From: Candidatus Kaelpia aquatica
GTDB taxonomy: Bacteria > Omnitrophota > Gorgyraeia > Kaelpiales > Kaelpiaceae
DNA length: 51,776 nucleotides
Direction: 5' to 3'
Assembly: GCA_030765335.1 (NCBI GenBank)
Contig: JAVCCU010000032.1
Location: 1 to 51,776 of the forward strand
Shown here: piece after piece, positions 26,264-36,311 of the stretch
Numbering within the stretch: position 1 is the stretch's first letter
How the letters are laid out: every line of letters starts with the position of its first letter
Notes under the pieces: model-generated
What the model was told of the DNA's origin: nothing
Databases searched by the model: none
What the model saw: only the letters and a program-made list of their open reading frames with translations
Program-made: the position numbers and the translations under genes

Positions 26264-27276
26264 AAAACCTCCACCTTATCAATTAACCCCGAAGATATCC
26301 AGATATCATAATCCCCTTCTCCTTGCGATATAAATACAGCTTCAATATTATCCTGACTCTCAACAGACTCTCTGCCTTTATCAAAACCCATCACAAAGAG
26401 AGCTGTTGCCCAACCATCTGCGTCAATAGCTCTAGGGGCTACAACAGTAACACTCAAAATATCTCCTTTTACTGGAAACCCGCTTCTAGGGTCTATAATG
26501 TGAGAGAACCGCTCGCCTTTATAATCGAGAAACCTTTCATAATTTCCAGAGGTCGCAACAGCAGAATCTTTAATATCTATTTTAGCAATCACGCTCTTAG
26601 GTTCTTTGGGATCCTGAACGCCTATTTTCCAGCCACCTCTACTTAGCCCATCTCCTAAGCAGTAAATATCACCTCCTATCTCAACGAGAGCACTTCTAAT
26701 CCCATCAGATTTAAGTAAATCTACGATAGAGTCTATTGCATAGCCCTTGGCTATTCCCCCGAGATCGATACTTACCTTATTATTCTTAAACCTTATTGCA
26801 CTGTTAACTGAAATATCAATATTCTCCCAGCCTAAATAAGATAAGACTTGCTGAACCTCTCTCTCTTTAGGTAAAGACGGTTTTCTGCTTTTAAAACCCC
26901 ACAGTTCCATTAATGGCCCAATCGTAGGATCAAAACAACCCCCGGATTCACGGGCTATATTAATAGCATCTCTAATAACAGTAACCATCTCATCTGATAC
27001 CTTAAAATAGCCCTCTCTCCCATAATTATTCAGAGAAGAGAGCTCGCTATCTTCGCTATAATAGCTAAACTTGCCTTCTAATCTCTTAAGTTCCTGGGCA
27101 ATAGCATCAAAAAGGCGGCTATCTCTATCATCCTCGATCTTAACCATGTAATAAGTAGACATAACAGAACCACGCTGAAATAAAACTTCAGCTCTGGCCG
27201 CTAAAGAAAAAACTAAAGAGGCTATACTGATGAACAATAACACTCTGGTATAGTATTTTAATTCTGAATATTTCAA
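26260..27276 (-). CDS. apbE: FAD:protein FMN transferase
   Basis: 338 residues. A signal peptide or anchor (VLLFISIASLVFSLAARA) precedes the ApbE domain, which shows STYYMVKIE, SGGCFDPTIGPL, VSIDLGGIAKGYAID and GGDIYCLG, and later SGNYERF and SHIIDPRSGFPV. It attaches FMN covalently to Thr/Ser of exported flavoproteins such as Nqr/Rnf subunits. No such target is in the window. The frame starts at TTG; a GTG about ten codons later is an alternative start. Confidence 0.95.
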   Translation of the reverse strand: MKYSELKYYTRVLLFISIASLVFSLAARAEVLFQRGSVMSTYYMVKIEDDRDSRLFDAIAQELKRLEGKFSYYSEDSELSSLNNYGREGYFKVSDEMVTVIRDAINIARESGGCFDPTIGPLMELWGFKSRKPSLPKEREVQQVLSYLGWENIDISVNSAIRFKNNKVSIDLGGIAKGYAIDSIVDLLKSDGIRSALVEIGGDIYCLGDGLSRGGWKIGVQDPKEPKSVIAKIDIKDSAVATSGNYERFLDYKGERFSHIIDPRSGFPVKGDILSVTVVAPRAIDADGWATALFVMGFDKGRESVESQDNIEAVFISQGEGDYDIWISSGLIDKVEVL

Positions 27277-27282
27277 TTGAAT

Positions 27283-28371
27283 CTAAATAGAGTTGAGGAT
27301 CTTTTCTACATCTACATATCTACCGATCATCTCTTTGACCAACTTAATCTTCTCGTAGTCAGTTGATCTTAACTTTACATTTAAATCATATATAGCAGAT
27401 GCAACAGTATAAGTATCATCCTCTGAGGCAAGGAGCGGTATTCCCACTCTCTCTATCTTGTTCAAAACCTTCTTGCTCGGCAAAATACCTCCAGTCAACA
27501 AGATCCCCGCAATACTGTAGTCATTTGTATCGGGAATAGAACAAGATCTAATCGCAGCCATAGCTATATCCTCTCTGTCCCCCGGGGTTATTATTAAGGT
27601 ATTTCTTCCTATATATCTAAATGCATCATGAGGCTCCATAGCCGCTATTATGATCTTCTCTACAACATTTCCTTTTTTTTCTCTAGAGGAGATAAAACCG
27701 AGATCCATCTCATCGGATATCTGCTCCATTGTAGGCGCAGATAGTATTGGATTATAAGGGATGGTGCCTAATTCATCAACCCCCAGCCTATTAAGCCCTC
27801 TACTTACAAGAGAGGAGATCTTCTCGTACTTCTCCTTTAAAACTTTATTCACAACAGCACCAATAACATCTGCCCCTTCCTTGTCAAAGAGAGCTTTATT
27901 AAGGACGATTTCGTCTATAGGCTTGCCTACTCCTCCAGACGATACTATCACAACCTTTGCATCCAAGATCTTGGCAACCCTGGCATTGGAATGGTCAAAG
28001 ACAGAGCCCACCCCCGCATGGCCGGTACCCTCGATAATCACAAGATCGGAAGAATCTGCAATCTTATTGTAAGACTCAACTATCTTAGACGTAATATCAG
28101 CAGGGTAAGGATTTTCTATGTATCTTTCGGTAAACCCTCTCTCAACCGCAATTGGATTAAGAATCTTCAAAGGAAACTCAAACTTAAACACCTTCTCTAT
28201 CAGAACAGAGTCTTCATCTACTTGATAACCTTCTTCAAAAAGATATCTCTGCCCTATCGGCTTTATAAATCCTATTCTTTTAAAGTGGTTCTTGAGGTTA
28301 AGAAGTAGCCCTAAGGCAACTGTAGTCTTACCCCCATTCTGATTTGTAGCAGCAATAAATATCTTCTTCAT
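27283..28371 (-). CDS. BioD-like P-loop plus DRTGG-domain protein
   Basis: About 362 residues. The N-terminal domain has ATNQNGGKTTVALGL (P-loop), the Mg-binding EGTGHAGVGSVFDHSNA and VNKV, as in dethiobiotin/cobyrinate synthetase-like AAA_26 proteins. From about 215 on is a DRTGG domain (TLIITPGDREDIAMAAIRS, AGILLTGG). The same two domains form the N-terminal half of long phosphotransacetylases; the catalytic Pta half is missing. A sensor or regulatory role is inferred. I use the ATG at 28369-28371 rather than a TTG three codons earlier. Confidence 0.82.
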   Translation of the reverse strand: MKKIFIAATNQNGGKTTVALGLLLNLKNHFKRIGFIKPIGQRYLFEEGYQVDEDSVLIEKVFKFEFPLKILNPIAVERGFTERYIENPYPADITSKIVESYNKIADSSDLVIIEGTGHAGVGSVFDHSNARVAKILDAKVVIVSSGGVGKPIDEIVLNKALFDKEGADVIGAVVNKVLKEKYEKISSLVSRGLNRLGVDELGTIPYNPILSAPTMEQISDEMDLGFISSREKKGNVVEKIIIAAMEPHDAFRYIGRNTLIITPGDREDIAMAAIRSCSIPDTNDYSIAGILLTGGILPSKKVLNKIERVGIPLLASEDDTYTVASAIYDLNVKLRSTDYEKIKLVKEMIGRYVDVEKILNSI

Positions 28372-28402
28372 TGAAATCAAATATTAGAAAGAGGGCGCTC
28401 TA

Positions 28403-28843
28403 TCAATCTTTTAAATCTTTATTTTTATAGCACGCCGATGCTTTTGTCTCTATCCCACCCCTAAGATTAAAGATAGCCTCTATTTTTAGCTCAACAGGAT
28501 TCAAGATTTTAACCAGATCTTCCATGATTTTATTAACTACATGTTCATGGAATATTTTAACCTGCCTAAATGCTAGGAGATAATACTTAAAAGACTTAAG
28601 CTCTATACATAGCTTGCCTGGTACATATATCAAGCTTATTCTTGCAAAGTCCGGAAGACCTGAAAAGGGACAGAGACAACTAAATTCATCCGTTGAATGC
28701 TCCATCTCTATTATATTCTTAGGATATTCATAAGGAAAAGTCACTAAGATCGAAGACTCCACTACAGAGATATCAAAGGTCTCGCCTATCGCTTTAAGTG
28801 CTTTCTGTTCTATGTCAGAAGAATCTCTATTCTCATAAACCAT
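28403..28843 (-). CDS. queF: NADPH-dependent preQ0 reductase QueF
   Basis: 146 residues, the short YkvM-type QueF. Catalytic Cys58 in LCPFSGLPDFA with Asp65, and the QueF motif ELKSFKYYLLAFR (starting at Glu81), are intact. It reduces 7-cyano-7-deazaguanine to preQ1 in queuosine synthesis. No other queuosine gene and no preQ1 riboswitch were noticed upstream. The neighbours do not share the pathway. Confidence 0.95.
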   Translation of the reverse strand: MVYENRDSSDIEQKALKAIGETFDISVVESSILVTFPYEYPKNIIEMEHSTDEFSCLCPFSGLPDFARISLIYVPGKLCIELKSFKYYLLAFRQVKIFHEHVVNKIMEDLVKILNPVELKIEAIFNLRGGIETKASACYKNKDLKD

Positions 28844-28862
28844 ATCTTAGATCTAAACAGCC

Positions 28863-29669
28863 CTAAGGCTTAAAAGTACGGTACTTACGGATTATACTCT
28901 TATCTACCTTCATCTTGCCTTCAACCCCACCCATTGGAATAAGAAGCGTAATGGTATCAGTATCTCTCTCTACCAAAACTCCATTTAAGGTATAGCCGTT
29001 TTTAAAAATCACTTCACAGGGATAGCTAAGCACTACCTCGCTCTGCTCTATTTTCTTTGAAGCAATAAAACTCTTCACTCCTATTTTAAAAGGCTTGAAA
29101 ACAATAAGGCTGATTAAAGAAATCCATGCTCCCCAGAAGAGAATCTTCTTCCCCAAAATAAGAATTCGATAGATGTTTATCTTTGCAATATCCGCTACAG
29201 CGCCTTTGGCCAACTTTTTAGAGCAATACATGGCCATATCGGCTTTGTGAACAAGCGACTCTATATCTACAGCATCCTGAGGATAAGATGCAACACCATA
29301 GCTGACACTAATCTTTAATAATTTTGTTTTAAATAGGAAAGGACGTTTCTTCAGATTTCTATTACAAAGCCTAAATAAGATCGAAGCATACTTCTTATCC
29401 TGCTCAGGAAAGACTACGACAAACTCATCTCCCCCGTAACGAAAGAGCACACCCCTATCTTCAAATGTAAGCTTTATAGTCGAAGAGACATACCTTAAAA
29501 CACTATCCCCAAACATATGACCGTATTTATCGTTTATAACCTTAAAATGGTTTAAATCTATAAGTCCTACTGTAAAATTCTTCTCTGATTCAGTAAGAGA
29601 ATCAACATAGGGTTGAAATTCATCTCTAGTATAAAACTTTGTTAAATGATCTTCTTTCATAAGCGTCAT
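28863..29669 (-). CDS. GGDEF protein with C-terminal membrane helix and SH3-like tail
   Basis: 268 residues. The GGDEF domain is N-terminal (about 8-155) with FRYGGDEFVVVF at 77-88 and DLNHFKVINDKYGH, so cyclase residues look intact. The I-site RxxD expected five residues before GGDEF is not present (TFED). A transmembrane stretch follows at about 172-196 and then a 70-residue beta-rich tail with EVIFKNGYTLNGVLVE and DTDTITLLIPMGG, like an Sm/SH3 barrel. This order is the reverse of usual sensor-TM-GGDEF proteins. Likely makes c-di-GMP, for example for the PilZ protein at 6670-7044. Confidence 0.85.
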   Translation of the reverse strand: MTLMKEDHLTKFYTRDEFQPYVDSLTESEKNFTVGLIDLNHFKVINDKYGHMFGDSVLRYVSSTIKLTFEDRGVLFRYGGDEFVVVFPEQDKKYASILFRLCNRNLKKRPFLFKTKLLKISVSYGVASYPQDAVDIESLVHKADMAMYCSKKLAKGAVADIAKINIYRILILGKKILFWGAWISLISLIVFKPFKIGVKSFIASKKIEQSEVVLSYPCEVIFKNGYTLNGVLVERDTDTITLLIPMGGVEGKMKVDKSIIRKYRTFKP

Positions 29670-29679
29670 AAAAATAACC

Positions 29680-30372
29680 TCATCTTTTTGAACTATTATA
29701 TACAGAAAATGAAGAAATTAAAATACTTAATTCAAAAAGAAATATCAAAGGCAGGGCAAGAATGACCTGAGTAAAAACATCCGGAGGAGTCAAGATCGCA
29801 GCCAGAATAAAGCTGGCTAGATATATATATTTCCTACTCTTCTTTAATGTTCCAACCTCCACCAATCCGGATCTAATAGAAAAAAGAACAGCAAGCGGGA
29901 TTATAAAGATGATTCCAAAAGACAAAAGCAGCATAAAAAGAAAGGAGATGTAATTGCTGACAGTTATCATTGCACTTATATTCCCTGCCTCAAAATTAAG
30001 CAAAAAATTAAGAAAACCGGGCAAAAACAACAGGTAGCCAAGCACTACCCCTAGATAGAAAAAAAGAACTATAAAGAATATATAGGCAAAAGATGACCTT
30101 AAACTGCTCTTTTTAAGAGCCGGCTTTAGATATAAGTACAGTTGAGAGAGAAGAAAAGAAAAAGCCGCAAATGCTCCCAGAGATAGGGCTATCTTTATTC
30201 TGGCAATAAAAAGCTCTGCCGGATGAATATAGATCAAACTGGTTATCGGTTTTTGAATGAACAACAAGAGATCGTTTACAAAAAAATAGCTGATGACTAC
30301 AGAGAAAAAATAAAAGATGAGAACATATATAAACCGTCTCCTGAATTCTTCAAGATGATCAAAGACAGTCAA
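29680..30372 (-). CDS. tatC: Twin-arginine translocase TatC
   Basis: 230 residues, six predicted membrane helices. The family start VFDHLEEFRRRFIYVL and the conserved FxxQ/F region in the first periplasmic loop are recognisable, as is LTPPDVFTQVILALPL near the end. It is the signal-peptide receptor for folded-protein export. Start is TTG behind GAGAGGAC at good spacing. Directly downstream of tatA. Confidence 0.93.
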   Translation of the reverse strand: MTVFDHLEEFRRRFIYVLIFYFFSVVISYFFVNDLLLFIQKPITSLIYIHPAELFIARIKIALSLGAFAAFSFLLSQLYLYLKPALKKSSLRSSFAYIFFIVLFFYLGVVLGYLLFLPGFLNFLLNFEAGNISAMITVSNYISFLFMLLLSFGIIFIIPLAVLFSIRSGLVEVGTLKKSRKYIYLASFILAAILTPPDVFTQVILALPLIFLFELSILISSFSVYNSSKR

Positions 30373-30382
30373 GCTTGTCCTC

Positions 30383-30565
30383 TCAACTTATAGTATCATC
30401 CGATTCTTCTTCACTCTTATCGGAGTCAATACACTCAGACTCTTTTCTAAACTCTCTAAGAGTTTTGGCAAGAGCTCTTCCTATCTCAGGCAGCCTCTTA
30501 GCTCCAAAGAGAAGCAGTACAATCAAAAGGATTACTAGTATCTCGGCTATACCCATTCGAAACAT
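30383..30565 (-). CDS. tatA: Tat translocase pore subunit TatA/TatE
   Basis: 60 residues. A single N-terminal helix (IAEILVILLIVLLLFGAKRLPEIGRALA) with the diagnostic FGAKRLPE hinge, then an amphipathic helix and a short acidic tail. Together with tatC ten bases downstream it forms a minimal Tat system; a separate TatB is not seen here. Confidence 0.95.
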   Translation of the reverse strand: MFRMGIAEILVILLIVLLLFGAKRLPEIGRALAKTLREFRKESECIDSDKSEEESDDTIS

Positions 30566-30575
30566 CCCTCACCTC

Positions 30576-32003
30576 CTAAGATTTAGACAACCCTCTTTTC
30601 TTTTTGATTATATCACGAAAGGCTAGAATAGACAGGACAAAGATCAGATAAATAAAGATGGCTCCTGCTATGCTTATTTGAGGCATATCTAAAGACGCAA
30701 AAGGAAGAGCAGCTAGATTATCCAAAATCTTAAAGAGATAATAGAATACCGGAAAACCACTCTGAACTAGGACCCGAGAGAGAGAAGGAATCAAAGGGTA
30801 TAGTATAAGTACAAAGAAAGCTGAGCTTATAAGATAGGAGAACACGATGATAAAAGCAGTATTCACAACTAGCGCAATCAAGGAGATTCTATTGAAGTAA
30901 TACCAAATAAGAGGAAGGACAAATATGTAGGCCCCGAAAGTAACCTTGAAGTAGCTAATCGCCTTTCCTTTAAATCCAGATCTTAGCTGATCATTAAAAG
31001 CATACAGCATGATAAAGATCCCTGATATAGCAGTAAATGAAAGCTGAAAGCTAAGACCAAATAACTCTTGAGGTTGTAAGAGAAGCATTATAAAGGCAGC
31101 CGACATCAAGAGATTAAAAGGATTTACCTTATACCCCCGGAACCAGAAATAAAGATATATTAAAGCCATAAGAGTAGCCCGCGTAACAGGAGGCCTACAT
31201 CCGCTTAAGAACATATAGGAGATGAGTATTACTGCTAAGAGAAGAGCCTTAAGCCTTCCATAGATACCTAGTAGTTTAACCACAAAGCCAAAAAAGAATA
31301 ACAATAATCCAACGTGGAGTCCGCTTATTGCAAGAATATGAACAACTCCAATCTCTTGAAATACTTTACGCAAATTTTTGACACTACTGCCAGCCTCTCC
31401 AGCTACTGTTGCTTTTATAAAAGGTGCATACTCTCTAGGGTAGAGTTCATCTACTGCTATCAATGTGTACTTTTTAATTTTATAGATATACCTTTTGAAT
31501 GAAAAATACTCTTTTAGCTTAACAGTTTTATCCGCAAGAAAATAGCTGCCCCCTCTAATACTTCTAAAAGTACCGGTTAGGGATAGTAGATCTCCGGGTT
31601 CTATTAAAGGGCTATAGTTAGAATAAACCTCTATAGGGATAGCAGTACCAGTCTCTCTGCCGTTGATGTTTTGCAAAGATAGAGTAAACCTTAACCTCTG
31701 ATCTCTCTTTAATGGAATCGACGTAACAGCTCCCTCGACACTAGTCTCTTTCAAATACTTTAAACTAGATATAGAATCCCCTCTTAACTCTTTTATTTCA
31801 ATATTAACAGCGCCTAAAAAAATAAAGACTAAGGATATAAGTGAGAGGAAAACTCTGCTCTTGATAAAAAACAACGAAGCTAACAATAGTAGAATTGAAA
31901 GAATAAAAAGAGTGCAGATATTTAAATCAAAAAAGTAAGCAGCTATAATACCTGTGATATAGCTTATTAAAATAAAAAACAGATTTAACGAAAAAGGAGG
32001 CAT
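30576..32003 (-). CDS. comEC: ComEC/Rec2 DNA-uptake channel, without hydrolase domain
   Basis: 475 residues, against about 700-800 for full ComEC. Order: N-terminal helices, an OB-like DUF4131 region with LIEPGDLLSLTGTF (about 130-145), then the competence core with ATVAGEAGSS and VVHILAISGLHVGLLLF (near 205-230) and about eight further helices. The C-terminal metallo-beta-lactamase domain is absent; the protein ends in KKKRGLSKS. It imports single-stranded DNA. Two bases downstream of comEA. Confidence 0.92.
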   Translation of the reverse strand: MPPFSLNLFFILISYITGIIAAYFFDLNICTLFILSILLLLASLFFIKSRVFLSLISLVFIFLGAVNIEIKELRGDSISSLKYLKETSVEGAVTSIPLKRDQRLRFTLSLQNINGRETGTAIPIEVYSNYSPLIEPGDLLSLTGTFRSIRGGSYFLADKTVKLKEYFSFKRYIYKIKKYTLIAVDELYPREYAPFIKATVAGEAGSSVKNLRKVFQEIGVVHILAISGLHVGLLLFFFGFVVKLLGIYGRLKALLLAVILISYMFLSGCRPPVTRATLMALIYLYFWFRGYKVNPFNLLMSAAFIMLLLQPQELFGLSFQLSFTAISGIFIMLYAFNDQLRSGFKGKAISYFKVTFGAYIFVLPLIWYYFNRISLIALVVNTAFIIVFSYLISSAFFVLILYPLIPSLSRVLVQSGFPVFYYLFKILDNLAALPFASLDMPQISIAGAIFIYLIFVLSILAFRDIIKKKRGLSKS

Positions 32004-32004
32004 C

Positions 32005-32340
32005 TTATAATTTAAGATAGGGTCTCATCTTCTCTAGTTTCTTCTCTCCCACCCCTTTGACATTTTTCAACTCTTCAATGCTTTTGAATCCTCCGCTATT
32101 GTAGCGATACTCTATTATTCTCTGAGCATAGCTCGGCCCTATGCCGGGAATCTGAATAAGTTCAGCATATGAAGCAGCGTTTAAATCTAAGGGGAATACT
32201 GTCTCTGATTTAGCTCTGTCTGAAATCAGGTTATATCTAAACTCTCCAACACCTACAAAAGAGACAAAAAGATAGATTAAAAAAGAGAATGCCAAAAAGA
32301 ATAAAAGATATTTTCCTTCCCTGCTCAAACTAATCTTCAC
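32005..32340 (-). CDS. comEA: ComEA-like helix-hairpin-helix protein
   Basis: 111 residues. One N-terminal membrane helix ([15 protein letters not shown]), a short linker, then two helix-hairpin-helix motifs: [20 protein letters not shown] and [18 protein letters not shown]. It binds double-stranded DNA outside the membrane and feeds ComEC, encoded next. Its ATG overlaps the end of leuS by four bases. Confidence 0.93.
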   Translation of the reverse strand: MKISLSREGKYLLFFLAFSFLIYLFVSFVGVGEFRYNLISDRAKSETVFPLDLNAASYAELIQIPGIGPSYAQRIIEYRYNSGGFKSIEELKNVKGVGEKKLEKMRPYLKL

Positions 32341-34793
32341 ACAATAATATTAATTATCTGCTTTCCAATCACAATAAATTTCTTTACCTCTTTGCCCGCT
32401 AAACGCTCTTTTAGTTTTTCATCTTTAAGCACGATTCCTCTAATCTCTTCTTCTCCTGCATCATTTGAAACAGATATCTTACCTCGCAGCTTACCGTTTA
32501 CCTGAACAGGAATCTCTATAATCTCCTGAAGGAGTGCTGCCTCTTTATATTCAGGCCAGATAGCCTCTCTAATCAGAGGAGACTTCCCTCCAATCTCTTT
32601 CCATAGCTCCTCGGTTATATGCGGTGCAAAAGGCGACAATAATATGATTAGTTTTTCAAGAACCTCAACTAAGAGCTCTTTACTTATGGCCCGGGCTGTA
32701 ACATCCGATTGAGTCTGGTTTACCAGCTCCATAATAGAACTTATTGCAGTGTTAAACTTAAAACCGCCCTCCATATCCTCTGTTATCTTCTTGATTGTCA
32801 GATTCAATACCCTGTTAAGATCTCTTTCTCTCTCCTTATTTATATCAGAAGGGATATATTCATCTAATCTTTGATATAGACGCCAAAATCTATTTAAGAA
32901 TCTATACGCTCCTTCAACCCCTTTATCTGACCACTCAGCATCCTTCTCGGGGGGCCCGATAAAAAGAATATAGAGTCTCATTGTATCCACACCGTATTTT
33001 TCTATCAGTTTATCAGGGGCTACAACATTACCTTTAGACTTAGACATCTTGGCACCGTCCTTTACAATCATACCTTGAGTAAAGAGTCTCTTAAAAGGCT
33101 CTTTGAAATCAATAAAACCTAAATCAAACAGCACTTTGGTAATAAATCTAGCATATATAAGATGCATCGTAGCATGCTCTATCCCTCCTATATACTGATC
33201 AACAGGAAGCCAGTGATTAACCAACTCAGCATCAAAGGCTTTCTCTCTGTCTTTAGGACTTATATAGCGCAAGAAATACCAGGATGAGTCAACAAATGTA
33301 TCCATCGTATCAACCTCACGCCTTCCTTCCCCTCCACATTTAGGGCATTCTGTTTTAACAAAATCAGAGCAGAGCTTTAGAGGTGACTCACCAGTCGGCT
33401 TAAACTCAACATCTTCGGGTAAAAGCACCGGTAGATCCTCCTCTGGTACAGGAACTATACCGCATAGGTCACAATATACTATTGGAATAGGAGCTCCCCA
33501 GTAACGCTGCCGCGATATCAGCCAATCTCTTAACTTATACTGCACCTGCCGCCTTCCAACCCCTCTCTCTTCCATATGCTCGGCAATCTTAATCTTTGCC
33601 TCAACTGATAAAATTCCGTTAAAGCCAGAAGAGTCAACTAAAACCCCTTCATTCTCATAAGCCTCGTTCATCTGATCTAAGCAAAGAGAGCTTTGAGGAT
33701 CATCAACAACTACACGCATAGGTAAATCGTATTTCTTAGCAAATTCAAAATCTCTCTGATCGTGAGCCGGAACAGCCATGACAGAACCTGTGCCATACTC
33801 CATTAGAACATAATTAGCACAAAAGACAGGAATCTTCTCATCAGTCATAGGGTTTATTGCATATTTACCAGTAAAGATGCCTTCTTTCTCTAGGCCGGCA
33901 ATATCTTTTGACTTTCTTACCGTTTTTTTTATCCTCTCTATAAAATCAACAACACCATTATCAACTTCACCCTTTCCAATCCATCTTTCTATGGCATGGT
34001 GTTCAGGAGCAAGCACTAAATAAGTTGCACCGAAGATAGTATCCACACGCGTTGTAAAACAACTCAGCTTCTCGCTTTCTCCGACTATAGGAAAATCTAT
34101 CTCAACACCGTGTGATTTACCGATCCAATTTCTCTGCATAGTCTTAACTCTCTGCGGCCACTCTTCTAATTCATTAAGGTCACCTAAGAGCCTTTCGACA
34201 TAATCTGTGATCTTAAAAAACCATTGTTCCATCTCTCTCTCCTGAACCGAAGAATCACATCTTTCGCAATTACCATCCAAGACCTGCTCATTTGCAAGCA
34301 CAGTCTTACAAGAAGGACAATAATTAACAGCGGCTTTCTTCTTATAAGCCAGACCTTTATCATAAAGCTTCAAGAATATCCATTGAGTCCACTGATAATA
34401 ATCAGACTTACAAGATGTGACCTCTCTCTCCCAATCATAACCTATGCCCCAGTTTTTAAGTTGAGAAGTAATCCTGTCTATGTTAGACAGAGTCCACTTC
34501 TTAGGGTGGATCTTATGTTTTATGGCCTGATTTTCAGCCGGAAGACCAAACGCATCCCAGCCTATAGGTGCTAATACAGATAAACCCTGGATGCTCTTAT
34601 ATCGCCCTACAACATCACCTATGACATAATTCCTGGCATGTCCTACATGAAGCTCGCTCGACGGATAAGGAAACATAACTAGGCAATAATATTTATCTCT
34701 ACTCCTGCCTGCAGTATCTACATTAAATACTCTTTGATCCTGCCAATACTGCTGCCATCTCTCTTCAAACCTCTGAGGCTGATAATCCTCCAT
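32337..34793 (-). CDS. leuS: Leucyl-tRNA synthetase
   Basis: 818 residues, full length. HIGH box is HVGHARNY (about residues 49-56) in the family context [21 protein letters not shown], the CP1 editing domain includes [18 protein letters not shown], and KMSKSKGNV is near 610. Zinc-type cysteines (CPSC, CERC; CDLCG) are present. Charges tRNA-Leu. No T-box is possible in the 36 bases between it and nfo. Confidence 0.98.
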   Translation of the reverse strand: MEDYQPQRFEERWQQYWQDQRVFNVDTAGRSRDKYYCLVMFPYPSSELHVGHARNYVIGDVVGRYKSIQGLSVLAPIGWDAFGLPAENQAIKHKIHPKKWTLSNIDRITSQLKNWGIGYDWEREVTSCKSDYYQWTQWIFLKLYDKGLAYKKKAAVNYCPSCKTVLANEQVLDGNCERCDSSVQEREMEQWFFKITDYVERLLGDLNELEEWPQRVKTMQRNWIGKSHGVEIDFPIVGESEKLSCFTTRVDTIFGATYLVLAPEHHAIERWIGKGEVDNGVVDFIERIKKTVRKSKDIAGLEKEGIFTGKYAINPMTDEKIPVFCANYVLMEYGTGSVMAVPAHDQRDFEFAKKYDLPMRVVVDDPQSSLCLDQMNEAYENEGVLVDSSGFNGILSVEAKIKIAEHMEERGVGRRQVQYKLRDWLISRQRYWGAPIPIVYCDLCGIVPVPEEDLPVLLPEDVEFKPTGESPLKLCSDFVKTECPKCGGEGRREVDTMDTFVDSSWYFLRYISPKDREKAFDAELVNHWLPVDQYIGGIEHATMHLIYARFITKVLFDLGFIDFKEPFKRLFTQGMIVKDGAKMSKSKGNVVAPDKLIEKYGVDTMRLYILFIGPPEKDAEWSDKGVEGAYRFLNRFWRLYQRLDEYIPSDINKERERDLNRVLNLTIKKITEDMEGGFKFNTAISSIMELVNQTQSDVTARAISKELLVEVLEKLIILLSPFAPHITEELWKEIGGKSPLIREAIWPEYKEAALLQEIIEIPVQVNGKLRGKISVSNDAGEEEIRGIVLKDEKLKERLAGKEVKKFIVIGKQIINIIV

Positions 34794-34829
34794 TAAATTC
34801 TCCCTTCTCTTGATGCCGGCGTATAGATT

Positions 34830-35678
34830 TCAAAGAAACCTGCAGGCATTTCGTTTCAGATATTTTACCTTATTTAAGTTTTTGATGTCATCTTTTTCTT
34901 TACCCTTAGGTGTCTCAAGTATAATTGGTAATCTCTTGAGCTTGGGGTGATTAATAAAATTACTAATGCCTTTGCTCTTAATAAAGCCCTCGCCTATATG
35001 TGCATGGCGATCTCGTTTAGAACAGCAGGGAGTATTAGAGTCATTTAGATGCAGCAGTTTAATGCTATCTACCCCAACCTTTTTATCAAACTCCATTAAA
35101 AAAGCATCCAGCTCTCTACTATTACCTAAATCTACTCCTGAAGCAAAAAGATGAGCGCTATCAAGACATATTCCAAGCTTTCCTTTCTTCCCCTTTAAAA
35201 GATCTTTAAAATCATCTATCTCCCAGCCCAGCTTATCACCTTCTCCGGCTGTATTTTCAAGTAATATCAAAGGTTTAAAATTAATCCTTTTAAAGATAGC
35301 GATTAAAGATTCCCGCATAATGTTTAAACCTTTCACCTTGTCCGGATTTGAACCAAAATGTAAAACATAATATTCAGCAGCTACCTGAGATAAAAGCTTA
35401 AGGTCTTCTACTATCGCAGAGATCGACTTATCTCTTATTCTTTCATCTGAAGATGCAATATTTAAAAGATAGCTTCCGTGTATAACTAACGGGTCTATCC
35501 CATACTCTTTACGTCTTTCGATAAACTTTTTAACCTCATTTGAGTCCAATACCTTTTTAGCATAACCTCTGGGGTTACGGATAAATACCTGCATTGCATT
35601 AGAGTCAAGGCTCTTGGCTTGATCTAGAGCCTTAAGAAGACCTTTTGATATTGAGAGATGAACCCCTATGGCTAACAT
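34830..35678 (-). CDS. nfo: Endonuclease IV
   Basis: 282 residues, AP endonuclease TIM barrel. GVHLSISKGL opens the family pattern, and the zinc-site stretches are LVIHGSYLLN, ENTAGEGDKLGW, GICLDSAHLFASG, HLNDSN with the RHAHIGEG loop, and ILETPKG. It incises abasic sites and complements the UDG4 enzyme found in the same window. Between leuS and an AsmA-like gene. Confidence 0.96.
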   Translation of the reverse strand: MLAIGVHLSISKGLLKALDQAKSLDSNAMQVFIRNPRGYAKKVLDSNEVKKFIERRKEYGIDPLVIHGSYLLNIASSDERIRDKSISAIVEDLKLLSQVAAEYYVLHFGSNPDKVKGLNIMRESLIAIFKRINFKPLILLENTAGEGDKLGWEIDDFKDLLKGKKGKLGICLDSAHLFASGVDLGNSRELDAFLMEFDKKVGVDSIKLLHLNDSNTPCCSKRDRHAHIGEGFIKSKGISNFINHPKLKRLPIILETPKGKEKDDIKNLNKVKYLKRNACRFL

Positions 35679-35690
35679 TGAAAAGAGTTG

Positions 35691-36296
35691 CTAGTTGCTG
35701 GAATAAGTTGCTTTTAAAACTTCCTGGGTTAAAATAATATCTAAAATCTTTTTTAAATTCCTTACGTTCTGATACTTCTGCTCTAAGCCTAAAAAAATGC
35801 TCTTCATCTTCGGAGGCCTTTTAGATAGATCTTTATGTACGATAGAAGATATCTTTATTCTCAAATCTTCAACTATATACCTGCTCTGGATCTTATTTTT
35901 AGAAGACGCTCCCTTCTTTCTAATTTTAACTAAGTTTACCCCTTCTTTTTTCTGCTTAACTATATATATCTTATCAATATCGATAAAAAACTTATTTACC
36001 TTAAAGTCCCCTTTGATGAAAGATAGCGGTTCAAATTCAAATTCAACCAAGTCTATCTCGATAAATCTCTTCTCTCTAAAATCTTTAGGGTTTAACAGCA
36101 TCACCCCGCCTAAACGGATGTAGCCTTTATGAATCTTAGAGTCGACATTCTCTATGCTAATTCTAGCATTAGTCTTAATACGAACTGCTACGTTTAAAGC
36201 AACTTTTAGGAAAGTATCCTGAAAGAAAAATGCCAAAACCCCTAAAATAATAATGAGTAGAAACAGTTTTTTTAAAATCCAGCCTAAAAAACCCAT
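35691..36296 (-). CDS. AsmA-like membrane-anchored protein
   Basis: 201 residues. An N-terminal membrane helix (LFLLIIILGVLAFFF) is followed by RISIENVDSKIHKGYIRLGGV and LVEFEFEPLSFIKGDFKVNKFFID, the strand-and-helix rhythm of AsmA/YhdP N-terminal domains, which bridge lipids between membranes. It is short for the family and may be a minimal version. Next to an MsbA-like exporter, a context that fits lipid transport to the outer membrane. Confidence 0.6.
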   Translation of the reverse strand: MGFLGWILKKLFLLIIILGVLAFFFQDTFLKVALNVAVRIKTNARISIENVDSKIHKGYIRLGGVMLLNPKDFREKRFIEIDLVEFEFEPLSFIKGDFKVNKFFIDIDKIYIVKQKKEGVNLVKIRKKGASSKNKIQSRYIVEDLRIKISSIVHKDLSKRPPKMKSIFLGLEQKYQNVRNLKKILDIILTQEVLKATYSSN

Positions 36297-36311
36297 AATT
36301 TAAAGAGGTGA

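Noticed and set aside
34794-34829. Possible T-box leader before leuS
   Set aside because: The gap to nfo is 36 bases, too short for a T-box.
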